From positions 124,001-188,000 of the forward strand of contig JAGVJJ010000044.1 in the NCBI GenBank assembly GCA_020051175.1: a stretch of 64,000 bases of DNA. Reading direction: 5' to 3'. How positions within the stretch are numbered: the stretch's first letter is position 1; each line of letters starts with the position of its first letter. A program made the translations under genes and the position numbers. Positions 42,591 to 52,264 of the stretch are shown piece by piece. Under the pieces are notes generated by a model that was not told the DNA's origin, did no database searches, and saw nothing but the letters and a program-made list of their open reading frames with translations. This DNA is from Bacteroidia bacterium (lineage in GTDB: Bacteria > Bacteroidota > Bacteroidia > 2-12-FULL-35-15).

Positions 42591-43919
42591 ATGAAATTCA
42601 AAGTACTGTCAACAGTAGCCGCAGCCGCATGTGTACTTGCAGTAAACATACAGGCGCAAACAGTTTCTACATTTGCCGGTGCCGGAGGTACAGGCTATGT
42701 AAATGGTTCTCTTTTAACCGCTAAGTTTGGTGGTTTGGAACAAATGGCCTATGATAAAAATGGTAACCTTTTGGTGTGCGATGCCCCCAATCATTGTATT
42801 CGTAAAATTGATGCAAAAGGCAATGTGTCTACGTTTGCAGGAAGCGGCCAGGCCGGGTTTGTAAACGGCAACAGCGCCACAGCTCAATTTAACAATCCGC
42901 TTGGGATTGCTGTTGACGAAATGAACAATGTATATGTGGCCGACAACCTTAATTTTGTAATCCGCAAAATAGATACGCAAGGGAATGTTACTACCTATGC
43001 CGGAAGCGGTGAACAAGGCTACAGCGATGGCAATGGAATGTCCGCAAAATTCAGTTACCTGAATTACATGTGTGTGGATAACGCCATGAACCTGTATGTA
43101 GCAGATCCTAATAACAATGTTGTACGTAAGATTGATTCAAAACAAAATGTTACAACATTTGTTGGCAGTGGCAAAGATGCGTTAACGGATGGTGTTGGCA
43201 CTTCGGCAGAGCTTTCTTTTCCGATTGCAATTGCATTTGATGCACGTAACAATGTATTTTACATCAGCGACCAGGGAAATTCAGCAATTCGCAAAGCCTT
43301 GCCTGATGGCACTCTTACTACGTATGCCGGCACAGGAAAAATTGGTCACGCTGACGGACAGGCCCAACAGGCGAAATTTTATTTCCCGAAAGGTATTTCA
43401 GTTGACAAGGCCGGTAATGTATATGTTGCTGGCCGCTTTGATTATACGGTGCGTAAGATCGATACTTATGGAAATGTTTCAACAGTGGCTGGTACACCTC
43501 ACGTATCGGGGAATAGCAATGGTGAAAGCACTGCAGTAAAATTTGGTAAGCCTATTGAAGTGTTGGTTGCCCAGGATGGAAATTTACTGGTTGCCGACTG
43601 GGTAAACAGCACCATCCGTAAAATAGAACTCCCGGTTGTTGCTTCTGCCAGCTCAGTTGAATATAAAAACACGGTTCAGATGCAGGTTGTTCCAAATCCT
43701 GTTGCTACCTCTGCGGTAATTAAAGTTGAGGGTCTTACAGCTAAGGAAACCTTAAGCTTTATGATGTTCGATATCAATGGAAAACAGGTGAATGTTAAGA
43801 ATACTATATCGGGCAACCAGGTAATGCTGGAAAGAGGTGACCTCAGCAGCGGGGTGTATTTTTTCAAAATCCTGCAAAATGGTAAAGTTATTGGTATGGA
43901 AAAGCTGGTGCTGGAATAA
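42591..43919 (+). CDS. Secreted NHL-repeat beta-propeller protein with type IX sorting domain
   Basis: A 442-residue protein with a signal peptide (STVAAAACVLAVNIQAQ). About six NHL repeats follow, each with a pattern like VSTFAGSGQAGFVNG then NPLGIAVDEMNNVYVADN and VIRKID, forming a beta-propeller at roughly residues 25-350. The last ~80 residues (VVPNPVATSAVIKVEG, LSSGVYFFKILQNGK) are a T9SS type A sorting domain, so it should be exported and attached to the cell surface or released. A hairpin terminator follows (43941-43974). The ligand is unknown. Confidence 0.88.
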   Translation: MKFKVLSTVAAAACVLAVNIQAQTVSTFAGAGGTGYVNGSLLTAKFGGLEQMAYDKNGNLLVCDAPNHCIRKIDAKGNVSTFAGSGQAGFVNGNSATAQFNNPLGIAVDEMNNVYVADNLNFVIRKIDTQGNVTTYAGSGEQGYSDGNGMSAKFSYLNYMCVDNAMNLYVADPNNNVVRKIDSKQNVTTFVGSGKDALTDGVGTSAELSFPIAIAFDARNNVFYISDQGNSAIRKALPDGTLTTYAGTGKIGHADGQAQQAKFYFPKGISVDKAGNVYVAGRFDYTVRKIDTYGNVSTVAGTPHVSGNSNGESTAVKFGKPIEVLVAQDGNLLVADWVNSTIRKIELPVVASASSVEYKNTVQMQVVPNPVATSAVIKVEGLTAKETLSFMMFDINGKQVNVKNTISGNQVMLERGDLSSGVYFFKILQNGKVIGMEKLVLE

Positions 43920-43940
43920 CAATAAGTGCATTAACTCCTG

Positions 43941-43974
43941 AAAACGAAGTCCCCTGCTGGCTTCGTTTTTTTTT
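43941..43974 (+). terminator. Intrinsic terminator after the NHL-repeat gene
   Basis: AAAACGAAG (43941-43949) pairs with CTTCGTTTT (43961-43969), with an 11-base loop and a run of nine Ts (43966-43974). It begins 21 bases after the stop at 43919. Confidence 0.85.
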
Positions 43975-44188
43975 GCCCGACTTTTCTGAGAGTGGAAGTC
44001 GATCCTGAAACGGTTGCTCAGCATTTAAAATAATCACAGACATTAAAATTTATTCAAATAACCATCAAACGTTTTGAATTGTAGATTTTTTTTCTTATTT
44101 TTAAAGGTCGGTTAAATTATTTTCAGGGTATGTGCCTGAAATTATGATTGAAGCTGTTGAATTTATTGTTTAATTTAAAACAATCGAT

Positions 44189-44782
44189 ATGTTTGAAACC
44201 AATACGCCCTTGAATTCAGATAGCTTTACGAGCGAGAGCGGGGCTACTGTGGCTAAAGCTCTTGAAATACATTCTCTGCTGAATAACAAAGATACGTTGA
44301 TGGCTTTTACGGGCTACTTTGACCATCTGTTGACCACCTTGCTGCTTATCAATATCAAAAACAGGCTAAGCAATGCAGAGATGTTGTCGGGGGTAGAGAA
44401 AAAGGTGTACAGCGTGCTCGTGGAATGTATTGAGAATGTAAGCAAACATAATATTCCAGGGAACAACATCAGGAATATTTCAACATTGCTGATTAGCAAG
44501 TCGGATACAAAGTATACCATTGTTACAGGTAATGAAATAACCAACGAAGAAGTGCCGCTTTTGAAAGAGCGATTGGAAAGAGTTGCCGGTAGCACACTCC
44601 AGGAGCTGAAACAATCCTATCGTGAGCAGATACTTTCAAAACGTACAGATGATAATAATGCCGGATTAGGAATATTGGACATTGCAATTAAAACCGGTAA
44701 CCAGATTAAATATCAATTTAAACCAATAAACGAATCGACAACTTTTTATCTTTTTCAAACTGAAATAACCATTCAAAAATAA
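44189..44782 (+). CDS. SiaB-family protein kinase (DUF6272)
   Basis: A 197-residue cytoplasmic protein. VYSVLVECIENVSKHNIPG is the N-box-like helix of GHKL kinases, with conserved Glu and Asn. NAGLGILDIAIKTGNQI is the G-box-like region that binds ATP. In Pseudomonas SiaB phosphorylates SiaC; this protein is directly followed, after 2 bp, by a SiaC-like gene, which supports the same reaction. It starts the module that ends with two PP2C phosphatases (46541 and 49990). The upstream 270 bp hold a terminator and an AT-rich stretch, probably with the promoter, though no clear TAnnTTTG is seen. Confidence 0.85.
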   Translation: MFETNTPLNSDSFTSESGATVAKALEIHSLLNNKDTLMAFTGYFDHLLTTLLLINIKNRLSNAEMLSGVEKKVYSVLVECIENVSKHNIPGNNIRNISTLLISKSDTKYTIVTGNEITNEEVPLLKERLERVAGSTLQELKQSYREQILSKRTDDNNAGLGILDIAIKTGNQIKYQFKPINESTTFYLFQTEITIQK

Positions 44783-44784
44783 TT

Positions 44785-45180
44785 ATGGAATCATTGATTA
44801 TTGGCGCAACAGAAGATTCTCCGGAAATTAATTTCGATCTTAAATCCAACAGGTTTATGATTTCAGGGAAATCAAGACCTGAAAATACCGGTAAATTTTA
44901 TACTCCTGTGCTTGAGTGGTTTGATAAATTTGAAAAGCAGGTAAATGCTTCAGGGAATGGTAAATCAGAACCAATGGATTTTGCTTTTAAGCTGGAGTAC
45001 TTTAATTCAATTTCTGCCAAATACATTGCGGATATAATTATGTTACTGAAAGAGCTGAGCCTGAAAGGCAACAATATCCATATCAAATGGTATTACCCTT
45101 CGTCAGACGATGATATGCTGGAAGTAGGGAAAGAGTTTGCTGATATGGTAGAAATGAATTTTGACTATGTAGCATATTAA
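44785..45180 (+). CDS. SiaC-family regulatory phosphoprotein (DUF1987)
   Basis: A 131-residue protein matching SiaC/DUF1987: SRPENTGKFYTPVLEWF, FKLEYFNSISAKYIADII and NIHIKWYYPSSDDDMLEVG. In Pseudomonas SiaC the phosphorylated Thr follows LEYxN; the equivalent here is Ser75 in FNSISAK. SiaC switches partners depending on phosphorylation by SiaB and dephosphorylation by a PP2C enzyme. No diguanylate cyclase (SiaD) is in the window, so the output partner is unknown. It lies 2 bp after the SiaB-like gene and its stop overlaps the next ATG (TAATG). Confidence 0.87.
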   Translation: MESLIIGATEDSPEINFDLKSNRFMISGKSRPENTGKFYTPVLEWFDKFEKQVNASGNGKSEPMDFAFKLEYFNSISAKYIADIIMLLKELSLKGNNIHIKWYYPSSDDDMLEVGKEFADMVEMNFDYVAY

Positions 45181-46538
45181 TGAATTGTCGGAGCACCTCT
45201 ATATTCATTTTTATCCTTTGTTTTTTTTTACTTCCTCTTTCTCTTTGCTATTCCCAAAACGGTAAGGAAGTGAGCTTTTCAGCCCCTTCTCCTAAAACTC
45301 CTGCTGCAAAGCCCAAAGATGTTCCAATGTTTATCCTTCAGGGTGGTGTAAAATTAAATGGCAAGCCTGCAGGCGGTGCGGTACTTACACTTACCAGGAA
45401 TGGGAAAACTATAGCCAAAATGATTACTCCCAAAAGTGGTCTTTACTATTTTCAAATGAACAGGAGTATGACCGATCCTCAGTCGGAATATGTTTTGAAT
45501 ATTTTAAAAGATGGTATTGCTTCCGGTGTTATCCGTATAAACACCTATACTCCAAAGGAACAATTTACAGCGGTCCCATACATGTTTAACCTGGATATTG
45601 CCCTTAAATCGCCCGTAAATTCCGGCAATGTTGTCAAAAAGGATTTTGGGCGTATAGCATGGCTTGCAGAAAGGAATGTATTTGATTTTGACAAAGGTTA
45701 TATTCCTGTTGATGAAGAGAAGGTAAAGGCAGACTCGATTAAGCTCGTTGAAAAAATAAAAGAAGAAAAGGAACTGAAGCGCCAGGCTGATTCTATTTCT
45801 GAGGCCTGGACCGTAGCAGCCGAAGCGGAAGCTGTAAAGAAAAAAGCTGCAAAAGAAAAGGCTATTGCCGAGAAAGCCGCAGCTGAAAGAGGAGGTCAGT
45901 CTAAGGAAAAAGAAGCTGCTGAAGCTGCCAGAATTGCGTCCAAAACATCGAAAGTGACGAAAGCAAAAAATAAAGGAACTGATGCAGAGCCATTGAAGAA
46001 CGGAAATGCAGCAAATACGGTTAAAACTTCTGCTGCCTCAGGCAACAAAGAAAAAAACACCGCGGAGATTGCAAAAACAAATACAGTCAGCAGTATTGAC
46101 AAGTCAAAAACAGTCCAGAACAGCAAAGCGGATCCCGCAAAGAAAAACAACATAGAGAAAAACGCGCTTACCCAAACAAATACTCCCGCAACAACTGCAA
46201 CTTCTGCTTCCACCCTTGAAAATGCTTCATACACAGATAGTATAAAGGATGCGCGTAACCCGAAGAAAGATTTGTTTTTTCTTACAGGTGTGCCTATGGA
46301 GCAGTTTAAAACCAATCTTCCTGTTGGTGAGACCTATAGCAAGAATACCGATGGATACAGTGCGGAAGAAGAGCTGATTGCCAACAGCGAGCGGAACCGC
46401 CTGCTTGCAGCACGTCAAAGGTATGAGCGCAAAAAGGCAGAAAACTTTGCGAAAAAGCAGGAAACCAACAATAGCCTTACAAGCCTTATAGATGCTGTGG
46501 AAGAGTACGGTAAAATTCAAAAGGAAATGAAACGTTAG
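45180..46538 (+). CDS. Exported Lys/Ala/Glu-rich protein linked to the SiaBC-like genes
   Basis: I do not recognise this 452-residue protein. A signal peptide (FIFILCFFLLPLSLCYSQ) is followed by a beta-sandwich-like region (residues ~55-160: LQGGVKLNGKPAGGAVLTLT, SGLYYFQMNRS) like carboxypeptidase-regulatory or surface adhesion folds. Residues ~180-370 are an Ala/Lys/Glu-rich, TolA-like segment, followed by a Gly-free C-terminus (AARQRYERKKAENFAKKQE). Its ATG overlaps the SiaC-like stop and it ends 2 bp before a phosphatase gene, so it is part of the same transcript. It could span the periplasm, linking surface events to the membrane phosphatase; this is inference. Confidence 0.72.
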   Translation: MNCRSTSIFIFILCFFLLPLSLCYSQNGKEVSFSAPSPKTPAAKPKDVPMFILQGGVKLNGKPAGGAVLTLTRNGKTIAKMITPKSGLYYFQMNRSMTDPQSEYVLNILKDGIASGVIRINTYTPKEQFTAVPYMFNLDIALKSPVNSGNVVKKDFGRIAWLAERNVFDFDKGYIPVDEEKVKADSIKLVEKIKEEKELKRQADSISEAWTVAAEAEAVKKKAAKEKAIAEKAAAERGGQSKEKEAAEAARIASKTSKVTKAKNKGTDAEPLKNGNAANTVKTSAASGNKEKNTAEIAKTNTVSSIDKSKTVQNSKADPAKKNNIEKNALTQTNTPATTATSASTLENASYTDSIKDARNPKKDLFFLTGVPMEQFKTNLPVGETYSKNTDGYSAEEELIANSERNRLLAARQRYERKKAENFAKKQETNNSLTSLIDAVEEYGKIQKEMKR

Positions 46539-46540
46539 AA

Positions 46541-49500
46541 ATGAACAGATACAATATATATACAAAAAACATTTCAGGAGGTGGTGCGCATTGTTTTGCA
46601 GCCGCTGCAAAGTTTTTCCTTTACGTGCTGATGGTGCTCTTGCTGGCACCTTGCAGTCTTGATGCACAAACCCTGAACCTAAGCCAGTTTGGCATTGAAG
46701 AAGGGCTGCCCCAATCCAGTGTGTATACCATGCTGCAGGACAAGCAGGGCAATATCTGGGTGGGTACCATGAATGGCGTAAGCAAGTACAACGGACTGAA
46801 TTTTGAAAATTTTAATAAAAAGGATGGATTGGCCGAAAACAGGGTTACTTCAGCTTGTCTGGATAACAATGGCGATATATGGTTTGGGCATTGGTCCGGA
46901 GGTATTACAAAATACGATGCTGTTGCTAAAAAATTTTCTGAAGTGCTGCCGACAGAAATCAGTCTGTCGAAAACAATTACAAGCATTGTTGCTGATAAAA
47001 GCGGCACGATGTGGTTTGCTACAGAAGGCCAGGGGATTATGAAGATGGAGAAGGGGGTGTTTTCGAAGCTTACTGTGAAGGATGGATTGTTGAGTGATGC
47101 TGTGAGCTCCCTGATGGTTTATAAAGATGGCACCTTGTGGATAGGTACTTCAAACGGCATCATGCTGCTTAAAAGTAAACTACAGAAGCTGGATGCCATT
47201 CTCCCGAGCGTGTCCATTACCGATCTTTTCTGTGATGTGAAAGGGAATATATGGGTAGGTACTTCCGATTATGGCCTTATCCGCATCAATGCTTCTGATA
47301 AGGCCCTCAAAGTGTATAACACCACACACGGGCTTGCAAGCAATAATGTAAATACCATTTATCAGGCCGATAACGGCAATATTTTTATTGGTACTTATGA
47401 TGGGGGAGTTTCGAAATACCTTCCTGCATTAGAAGCCAATAATTATAAAGGGGCCATATTTCAGACAATTTCTACGCAGCACGGATTGAGCAATAACCGT
47501 GTATTATCGATTATTCAGGACAGGGAAAAAAACATCTGGATAGGAACCTTTTTTAACCTGAACCAGTATTTTGATGAGCAGTTTGAAATTTATGGCGATA
47601 ATGAAGGCCTGCCAAACAGCCTTGTATGGTCGGTGATTGAAGGAGACAACAATGATTACTGGATTGGTACTGAAGGTGGACTTTTTCAGTTCATTCCGAA
47701 TGCTTCCGCTACTCCTGATAATGCAAAAGGCGAAGAAACAAAAGGCGGGGTGGGCAAATCAAAAGGTACTTTCCGGTTTATACGCCATACAGGCAAAGAA
47801 GGCGAAGTGCTGAATACAAGCGCATTGTACAAGGATGTAAAGGGCAATATCTGGTTTACGGATTTTGGGCAGGGGGTATCAAGACTGAACCCTGCTACGG
47901 GCGATATAAAGCTGTACTCAACAGAAACGGGTCTGCCGGTAAATGAAATATACAGCATTAATGGCGATAAAGATGGCAATGTATGGATAGGAACCAACAA
48001 GGGCGGTTTGCTGAAGTTTGATATTGCTACAGAAAAATTCGTTCAGTATACCACCGATGAAGGTATGGGAAGCAACCAGATCTATACTATTTACCACGAT
48101 AGCAAGGATAGGATGTGGTTTGGTGGCTTGTCCGGCAGTCTTACCATGTACGACCCCAATAACCTGCCAAAGCAGGGTGGGCTTTTCAGGACATTTAACG
48201 AAAAGAACGGCTATGCCAGTAAATTCACTATTTGCATTACGGAAGATGGACAAGGGAACCTCTGGTTTGGCACCTATGACCAGGGTGTATATAAATATGA
48301 TCCACTGGCATTGCTGGAAAGAAATGGGGTGCTGTTTAAAAATTATTCGATAAAGCAGGGGTTAAGCTCCAATACCCCGTTCCTGTTGGTTTGCGACACC
48401 AAAAGCAACCTGTGGATTGGTTCCGGGCTGGGTATTGATAAATTCGACCTGAGGAATGAAACGGTAAAGCACTATGAAAAGGAGGATGGCTTTTTAGGTG
48501 TTGAAATCAATCCGAATGCAGCTTGTAAGGATAAGGATGGAAACCTTTGGTTTGGCTCCATCATAGGGCTTGTGAAGTACAACAGCCGCCTGGAAAGGAA
48601 TAACCTTGTGGAACCCGTGACTTCCATTCGCAACCCGCGAATTTATTTCCAGGCTGTGGAAATTCCTGAGGATCATGTTTTTCCATGGACACAAAATCAT
48701 TTTACATTCGATTTTGTGGGTACGAGCTTAACGAACCCGAAGCGTGTTAAATACCGCTATATGCTGGAAGGGCTGGACAATGACTGGTCGCCTGTGGTGA
48801 AGGAGAATTCGGTAACTTATCCCAATCTTGAACCGGGCGAGTATACCTTCAAAGTGCGCTCCTGCAATAACGATGGTATCTGGAACAGTCTGCCCATTAC
48901 CTATCATTTTGTTATCAAGCCGCCTTTCTGGCAAACGACCCTGTTTTATATACTTCTGGGTATTGTGGTTATTTCGGGTATTATATTCTTTATAAAATTG
49001 CGCGAACGTGTGCTCAGAAAAGAAAATATTATTCTGGAGCGTAAAGTTGCTGAACGTACCGAAGTGATTAGCAAGCAGAGTGAAGAGATTGAAAAGAAAA
49101 ATGTTTCCATCACTGATAATATTGAATATGCACAAAATATTCAGAAAGCCATTTTGCCATCCGAAGAGGAGATAAGCAGGCTTTTGAGGGGGCATTTTAT
49201 ATTGTACAAGCCAAAAGATATTGTTAGTGGTGACTTTTATTGGGTGCATGAGGAAAAGGATCGTGTTCTTATTGCCGTTGCTGACTGTACAGGTCATGGC
49301 GTGTCGGGTGCCTTTGTGTCCGTGATGGGACACAACCTTTTGAACAATGCAATTAATGATCACCACATGGCCACACCGGCCGAGATTTTATACATACTCA
49401 ATGATAAGATACTGAATACGTTGCGTCAGAATACAAAAAATACTTCAGCCAAGTATGGTATGGATATAGCATTGATAAGCATTTCAAAGCACGTGTCGAA

Positions 49501-49921
49501 AGGCCCTGCTAATCCGCCAAAAGAAGAGGGTACAGAAACAGCACTGATAGAAGGTTATGAGCTGCAATATGCAGGAGCACACAACCCATTGCTGATATAC
49601 CGTAACAATGAATGTATTCAGCTAAAGGCAAACCCGCGTTCCATCGGCAGCTATAAAAAGACTGGTGAACAAGGCTTCACCAACCACACTTTCCATGTGC
49701 AGAAAGATGATATGCTGTACATGTTCTCCGATGGTTATGTGGATCAGCTGGGAGGTCCTGAAAACAAAAAAATATTTGCACAGCCTTTCAGGGATATATT
49801 GCAATTTATTTCAGGTTTTGAAATGACAGAACAAAGAAGAATCCTTGATGAAAAATTGGAGAATTGGAAAGGTGGTCAAAGCCAAACAGATGATGTATTG
49901 GTGGTAGGGATTCGTGTATAA
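46541..49921 (+). CDS. Membrane sensor with beta-propeller and PP2C (SpoIIE-type) phosphatase domain
   Basis: A 1126-residue receptor. A signal-type hydrophobic segment (residues ~27-43) precedes two propellers of repeats such as MLQDKQGNIWVGTMNGVSKY (two-component regulator propellers). Next come a Y_Y_Y beta-sandwich (VKYRYMLEGLDNDWSPV), one membrane helix (LFYILLGIVVISGIIFFI), a coiled coil (VISKQSEEIEKKNVSITDNI) and the C-terminal phosphatase. Metal-binding acids occur in IVSGDFYW, VADCTGHGVSGAF, FSDGYVDQLGG and QTDDVLVVGIRV. Its probable role is SiaA-like: sensing outside and dephosphorylating the SiaC-like protein inside. It starts 2 bp after the 452-residue gene. Confidence 0.85.
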   Translation: MNRYNIYTKNISGGGAHCFAAAAKFFLYVLMVLLLAPCSLDAQTLNLSQFGIEEGLPQSSVYTMLQDKQGNIWVGTMNGVSKYNGLNFENFNKKDGLAENRVTSACLDNNGDIWFGHWSGGITKYDAVAKKFSEVLPTEISLSKTITSIVADKSGTMWFATEGQGIMKMEKGVFSKLTVKDGLLSDAVSSLMVYKDGTLWIGTSNGIMLLKSKLQKLDAILPSVSITDLFCDVKGNIWVGTSDYGLIRINASDKALKVYNTTHGLASNNVNTIYQADNGNIFIGTYDGGVSKYLPALEANNYKGAIFQTISTQHGLSNNRVLSIIQDREKNIWIGTFFNLNQYFDEQFEIYGDNEGLPNSLVWSVIEGDNNDYWIGTEGGLFQFIPNASATPDNAKGEETKGGVGKSKGTFRFIRHTGKEGEVLNTSALYKDVKGNIWFTDFGQGVSRLNPATGDIKLYSTETGLPVNEIYSINGDKDGNVWIGTNKGGLLKFDIATEKFVQYTTDEGMGSNQIYTIYHDSKDRMWFGGLSGSLTMYDPNNLPKQGGLFRTFNEKNGYASKFTICITEDGQGNLWFGTYDQGVYKYDPLALLERNGVLFKNYSIKQGLSSNTPFLLVCDTKSNLWIGSGLGIDKFDLRNETVKHYEKEDGFLGVEINPNAACKDKDGNLWFGSIIGLVKYNSRLERNNLVEPVTSIRNPRIYFQAVEIPEDHVFPWTQNHFTFDFVGTSLTNPKRVKYRYMLEGLDNDWSPVVKENSVTYPNLEPGEYTFKVRSCNNDGIWNSLPITYHFVIKPPFWQTTLFYILLGIVVISGIIFFIKLRERVLRKENIILERKVAERTEVISKQSEEIEKKNVSITDNIEYAQNIQKAILPSEEEISRLLRGHFILYKPKDIVSGDFYWVHEEKDRVLIAVADCTGHGVSGAFVSVMGHNLLNNAINDHHMATPAEILYILNDKILNTLRQNTKNTSAKYGMDIALISISKHVSKGPANPPKEEGTETALIEGYELQYAGAHNPLLIYRNNECIQLKANPRSIGSYKKTGEQGFTNHTFHVQKDDMLYMFSDGYVDQLGGPENKKIFAQPFRDILQFISGFEMTEQRRILDEKLENWKGGQSQTDDVLVVGIRV

Positions 49922-49989
49922 GAGTTACGTGTTTTCTCAACACTGGAAAATTACGAATTGTTAAGCTTTATTTTTAAACTTGCATCATC

Positions 49990-52242
49990 TTGAAACAGTT
50001 TTGTTTGCTTTTTTTTCTGTTACTCTTTTTTGCAACATCCTCCCATTCTGCAAACCCGGATTCGCTGCTCACCTCACTGAAATCCGTTTCGGAAGACACC
50101 AATAAAGTAAATATTTTAATTGAACTTGGTAAAGCATACCAGCAGCAGAATAAATTTGATAAGGCAATTGAGTATTCTGAGCAGGCCGAAAAGCTCGCTG
50201 TAAAGTTAAATTTCTCATCAGGCCTCGCACGCTGCTGCCGTAATCTGGGTTCAATATATATTGATAATGCCGATTACACAAGGGCTATGAAGTTCCACTC
50301 GTTAGCCCTGAAAAACTACTTGATACTTGGTGATAAAAAAGGAATAGCGAACTCATACAACAACATTGGGATTGTATATAGAAATCAAGGTGATTTTGAA
50401 AATGCCTTGGAAAATTATCGTGTTTCTTTAAAAGTTAGACTGGAGCTTGGAGATAAAAAAGCAATAGCCAGTTCTTATAATAATATAGGAAATATATATA
50501 TGGATAAAGGCGACTATCCAAAGGCTGTTGAGGCATTTTTAGTAGCGCTTAAAATAAATGAAGAGCTAGGGGATAAGAAAGGACTGTCAAATTCGTATAA
50601 CAATATTGGAATTATTTATAAAAAGCAGGAGAATTATAAAAAGGCACTTGAAAATTATTTACAATCGCTAAAATTAAGGGAAGAGTTGGGTGACGAAAAA
50701 TTAATGGCGGATGTATACAATAATATTGGGTTTATTTATGTAATGCAGGGGGATTATGAGAAAGCACTTGACAGCCAGTTGAAGGCATTGAAGGTTAGGC
50801 TTGAATCAAACGACAAAAGAGGGATGTCAGACTCATACGGAAATATAGGAACTATATATATGTATATTGCAGATTCTGCTGCTACAACAAAAAGCAATGC
50901 AATAAGTATGTATGATAAAGCCTTGGAAAATCATTTTAAAGCTTTGGCTATTAGAAAAGAAATAGAGACTAAACTGGGGCAAGCGGATTCTTATAACAAC
51001 ATTGGTACTGTTTATTTGAAACAGAATAAGCTTGAAATGGCTTACGACTTTCTAATAAAAGCACTTGTAATTTTTGAGGAAATAAAATATAAAGACGGTA
51101 TAATGGAAACATATACCGCACTGTCAGAAGTGCTTGATAAAAAAGGGGAGTACAAACAATCGCTTTATTATTACAAATTGTATTCAGTTATGAAAGATTC
51201 CTTACTGAATGCTGAAAGCAATAAACAGATTGCGGAAATGAATATCAGATATGATACGGAGAGAAAAGATAAGGAACTGATTAAGAAAGATTTTGAAATT
51301 GGTCAACAAAAGGCTGAAGCTGAGAAACAGCAGACACAGCGTAAAGTATTCATTGTTGGATTTATATTCGTACTTATAGTTTTGTGCGTTATTTATTACA
51401 GCTACAGGCAAAAAATGGCTGCAAACACCATCCTTGAAACAAAGAACGATGCCATCAGCAAACAAAAACGTGAAATAGAAAAAAAGAACAATATTATCAC
51501 CGATAGTATTGAATATGCCCAGAATATTCAGAATGCTATTTTGCCTACAGAAGAAGAGATGCAGAAGTGTTTTGTTGAGTATTTTATATACTATAAGCCC
51601 AAGGATATCGTAAGTGGTGACTTTTATTGGTTACATGAAAGTAAAAATGCTGTTTTGTTTGCAGTAGTTGATTGTACCGGACATGGTGTGCCTGGCGCTT
51701 TCATGTCTGTAATGGGTTATAACCTGTTGAATGATATTGTAAATGCAAACCCGGAAAGTCCTGCAGAAATATTGAAGGAATTGAATGTTAAAATTTTACA
51801 GAATCTGCGTCAGAATAACCAGAAAACAACTGCCAAATATGGAATGGACCTAACCTTAATAGCTCTTGATAAAGAAAAGCAGCATCTGAAATTTGCCGGG
51901 GCCCACCATCCGTTATTAATCTATCGTCAAAACGAATGTTTTTTATTAAAGGGCAACAGATGCTCTATTGGTAGTGTTAAAAAAGAGGAATCTGATTTTA
52001 AGAATCACCACTTTGAACTGCAAAAAGGCGATATGATTTATCTGTTCTCCGATGGTTATGTTGACCAGTTGGGAGGTCCGGAGGGAAAAAAAATATTCGC
52101 ACAACCCTTCAGAGATACATTACAATCCATTTCTGGCCTGGAAATGCAGAAGCAAAAAAAAATACTTGATGAAAGATTTGAAAACTGGAAAGCTAACCAA
52201 AGCCAAACGGATGATGTGTTGGTTGTGGGGATAAGGATATAA
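49990..52242 (+). CDS. Membrane TPR protein with PP2C (SpoIIE-type) phosphatase domain
   Basis: Start is TTG 49990, giving a signal peptide (KQFCLLFFLLLFFATSSHS). The 750-residue protein has about nine to ten TPR units with the pattern SYNNIGNIYMDKGDYPKAVE (residues ~40-380), one membrane helix (VFIVGFIFVLIVLCVIYY, ~455-472), a coiled coil, and a PP2C domain very like that of the previous gene (FSDGYVDQLGG, QTDDVLVVGIRI). The TPRs are periplasmic, unlike the propeller sensor upstream, so two inputs may feed the same target. A near-match promoter (TAAACTTG at 49976-49983) precedes it and a strong terminator follows. Confidence 0.85.
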   Translation: MKQFCLLFFLLLFFATSSHSANPDSLLTSLKSVSEDTNKVNILIELGKAYQQQNKFDKAIEYSEQAEKLAVKLNFSSGLARCCRNLGSIYIDNADYTRAMKFHSLALKNYLILGDKKGIANSYNNIGIVYRNQGDFENALENYRVSLKVRLELGDKKAIASSYNNIGNIYMDKGDYPKAVEAFLVALKINEELGDKKGLSNSYNNIGIIYKKQENYKKALENYLQSLKLREELGDEKLMADVYNNIGFIYVMQGDYEKALDSQLKALKVRLESNDKRGMSDSYGNIGTIYMYIADSAATTKSNAISMYDKALENHFKALAIRKEIETKLGQADSYNNIGTVYLKQNKLEMAYDFLIKALVIFEEIKYKDGIMETYTALSEVLDKKGEYKQSLYYYKLYSVMKDSLLNAESNKQIAEMNIRYDTERKDKELIKKDFEIGQQKAEAEKQQTQRKVFIVGFIFVLIVLCVIYYSYRQKMAANTILETKNDAISKQKREIEKKNNIITDSIEYAQNIQNAILPTEEEMQKCFVEYFIYYKPKDIVSGDFYWLHESKNAVLFAVVDCTGHGVPGAFMSVMGYNLLNDIVNANPESPAEILKELNVKILQNLRQNNQKTTAKYGMDLTLIALDKEKQHLKFAGAHHPLLIYRQNECFLLKGNRCSIGSVKKEESDFKNHHFELQKGDMIYLFSDGYVDQLGGPEGKKIFAQPFRDTLQSISGLEMQKQKKILDERFENWKANQSQTDDVLVVGIRI

Positions 52243-52264
52243 ACTATTAAAAAATTGTAAAGCA

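Noticed and set aside
45896-46667. Two hydrophobic - strand open frames opposite the Lys/Ala-rich gene and the sensor start
   Set aside because: Their hydrophobic composition is the expected antisense reading of Lys/Ala/Glu-rich codons; no start context or family features.
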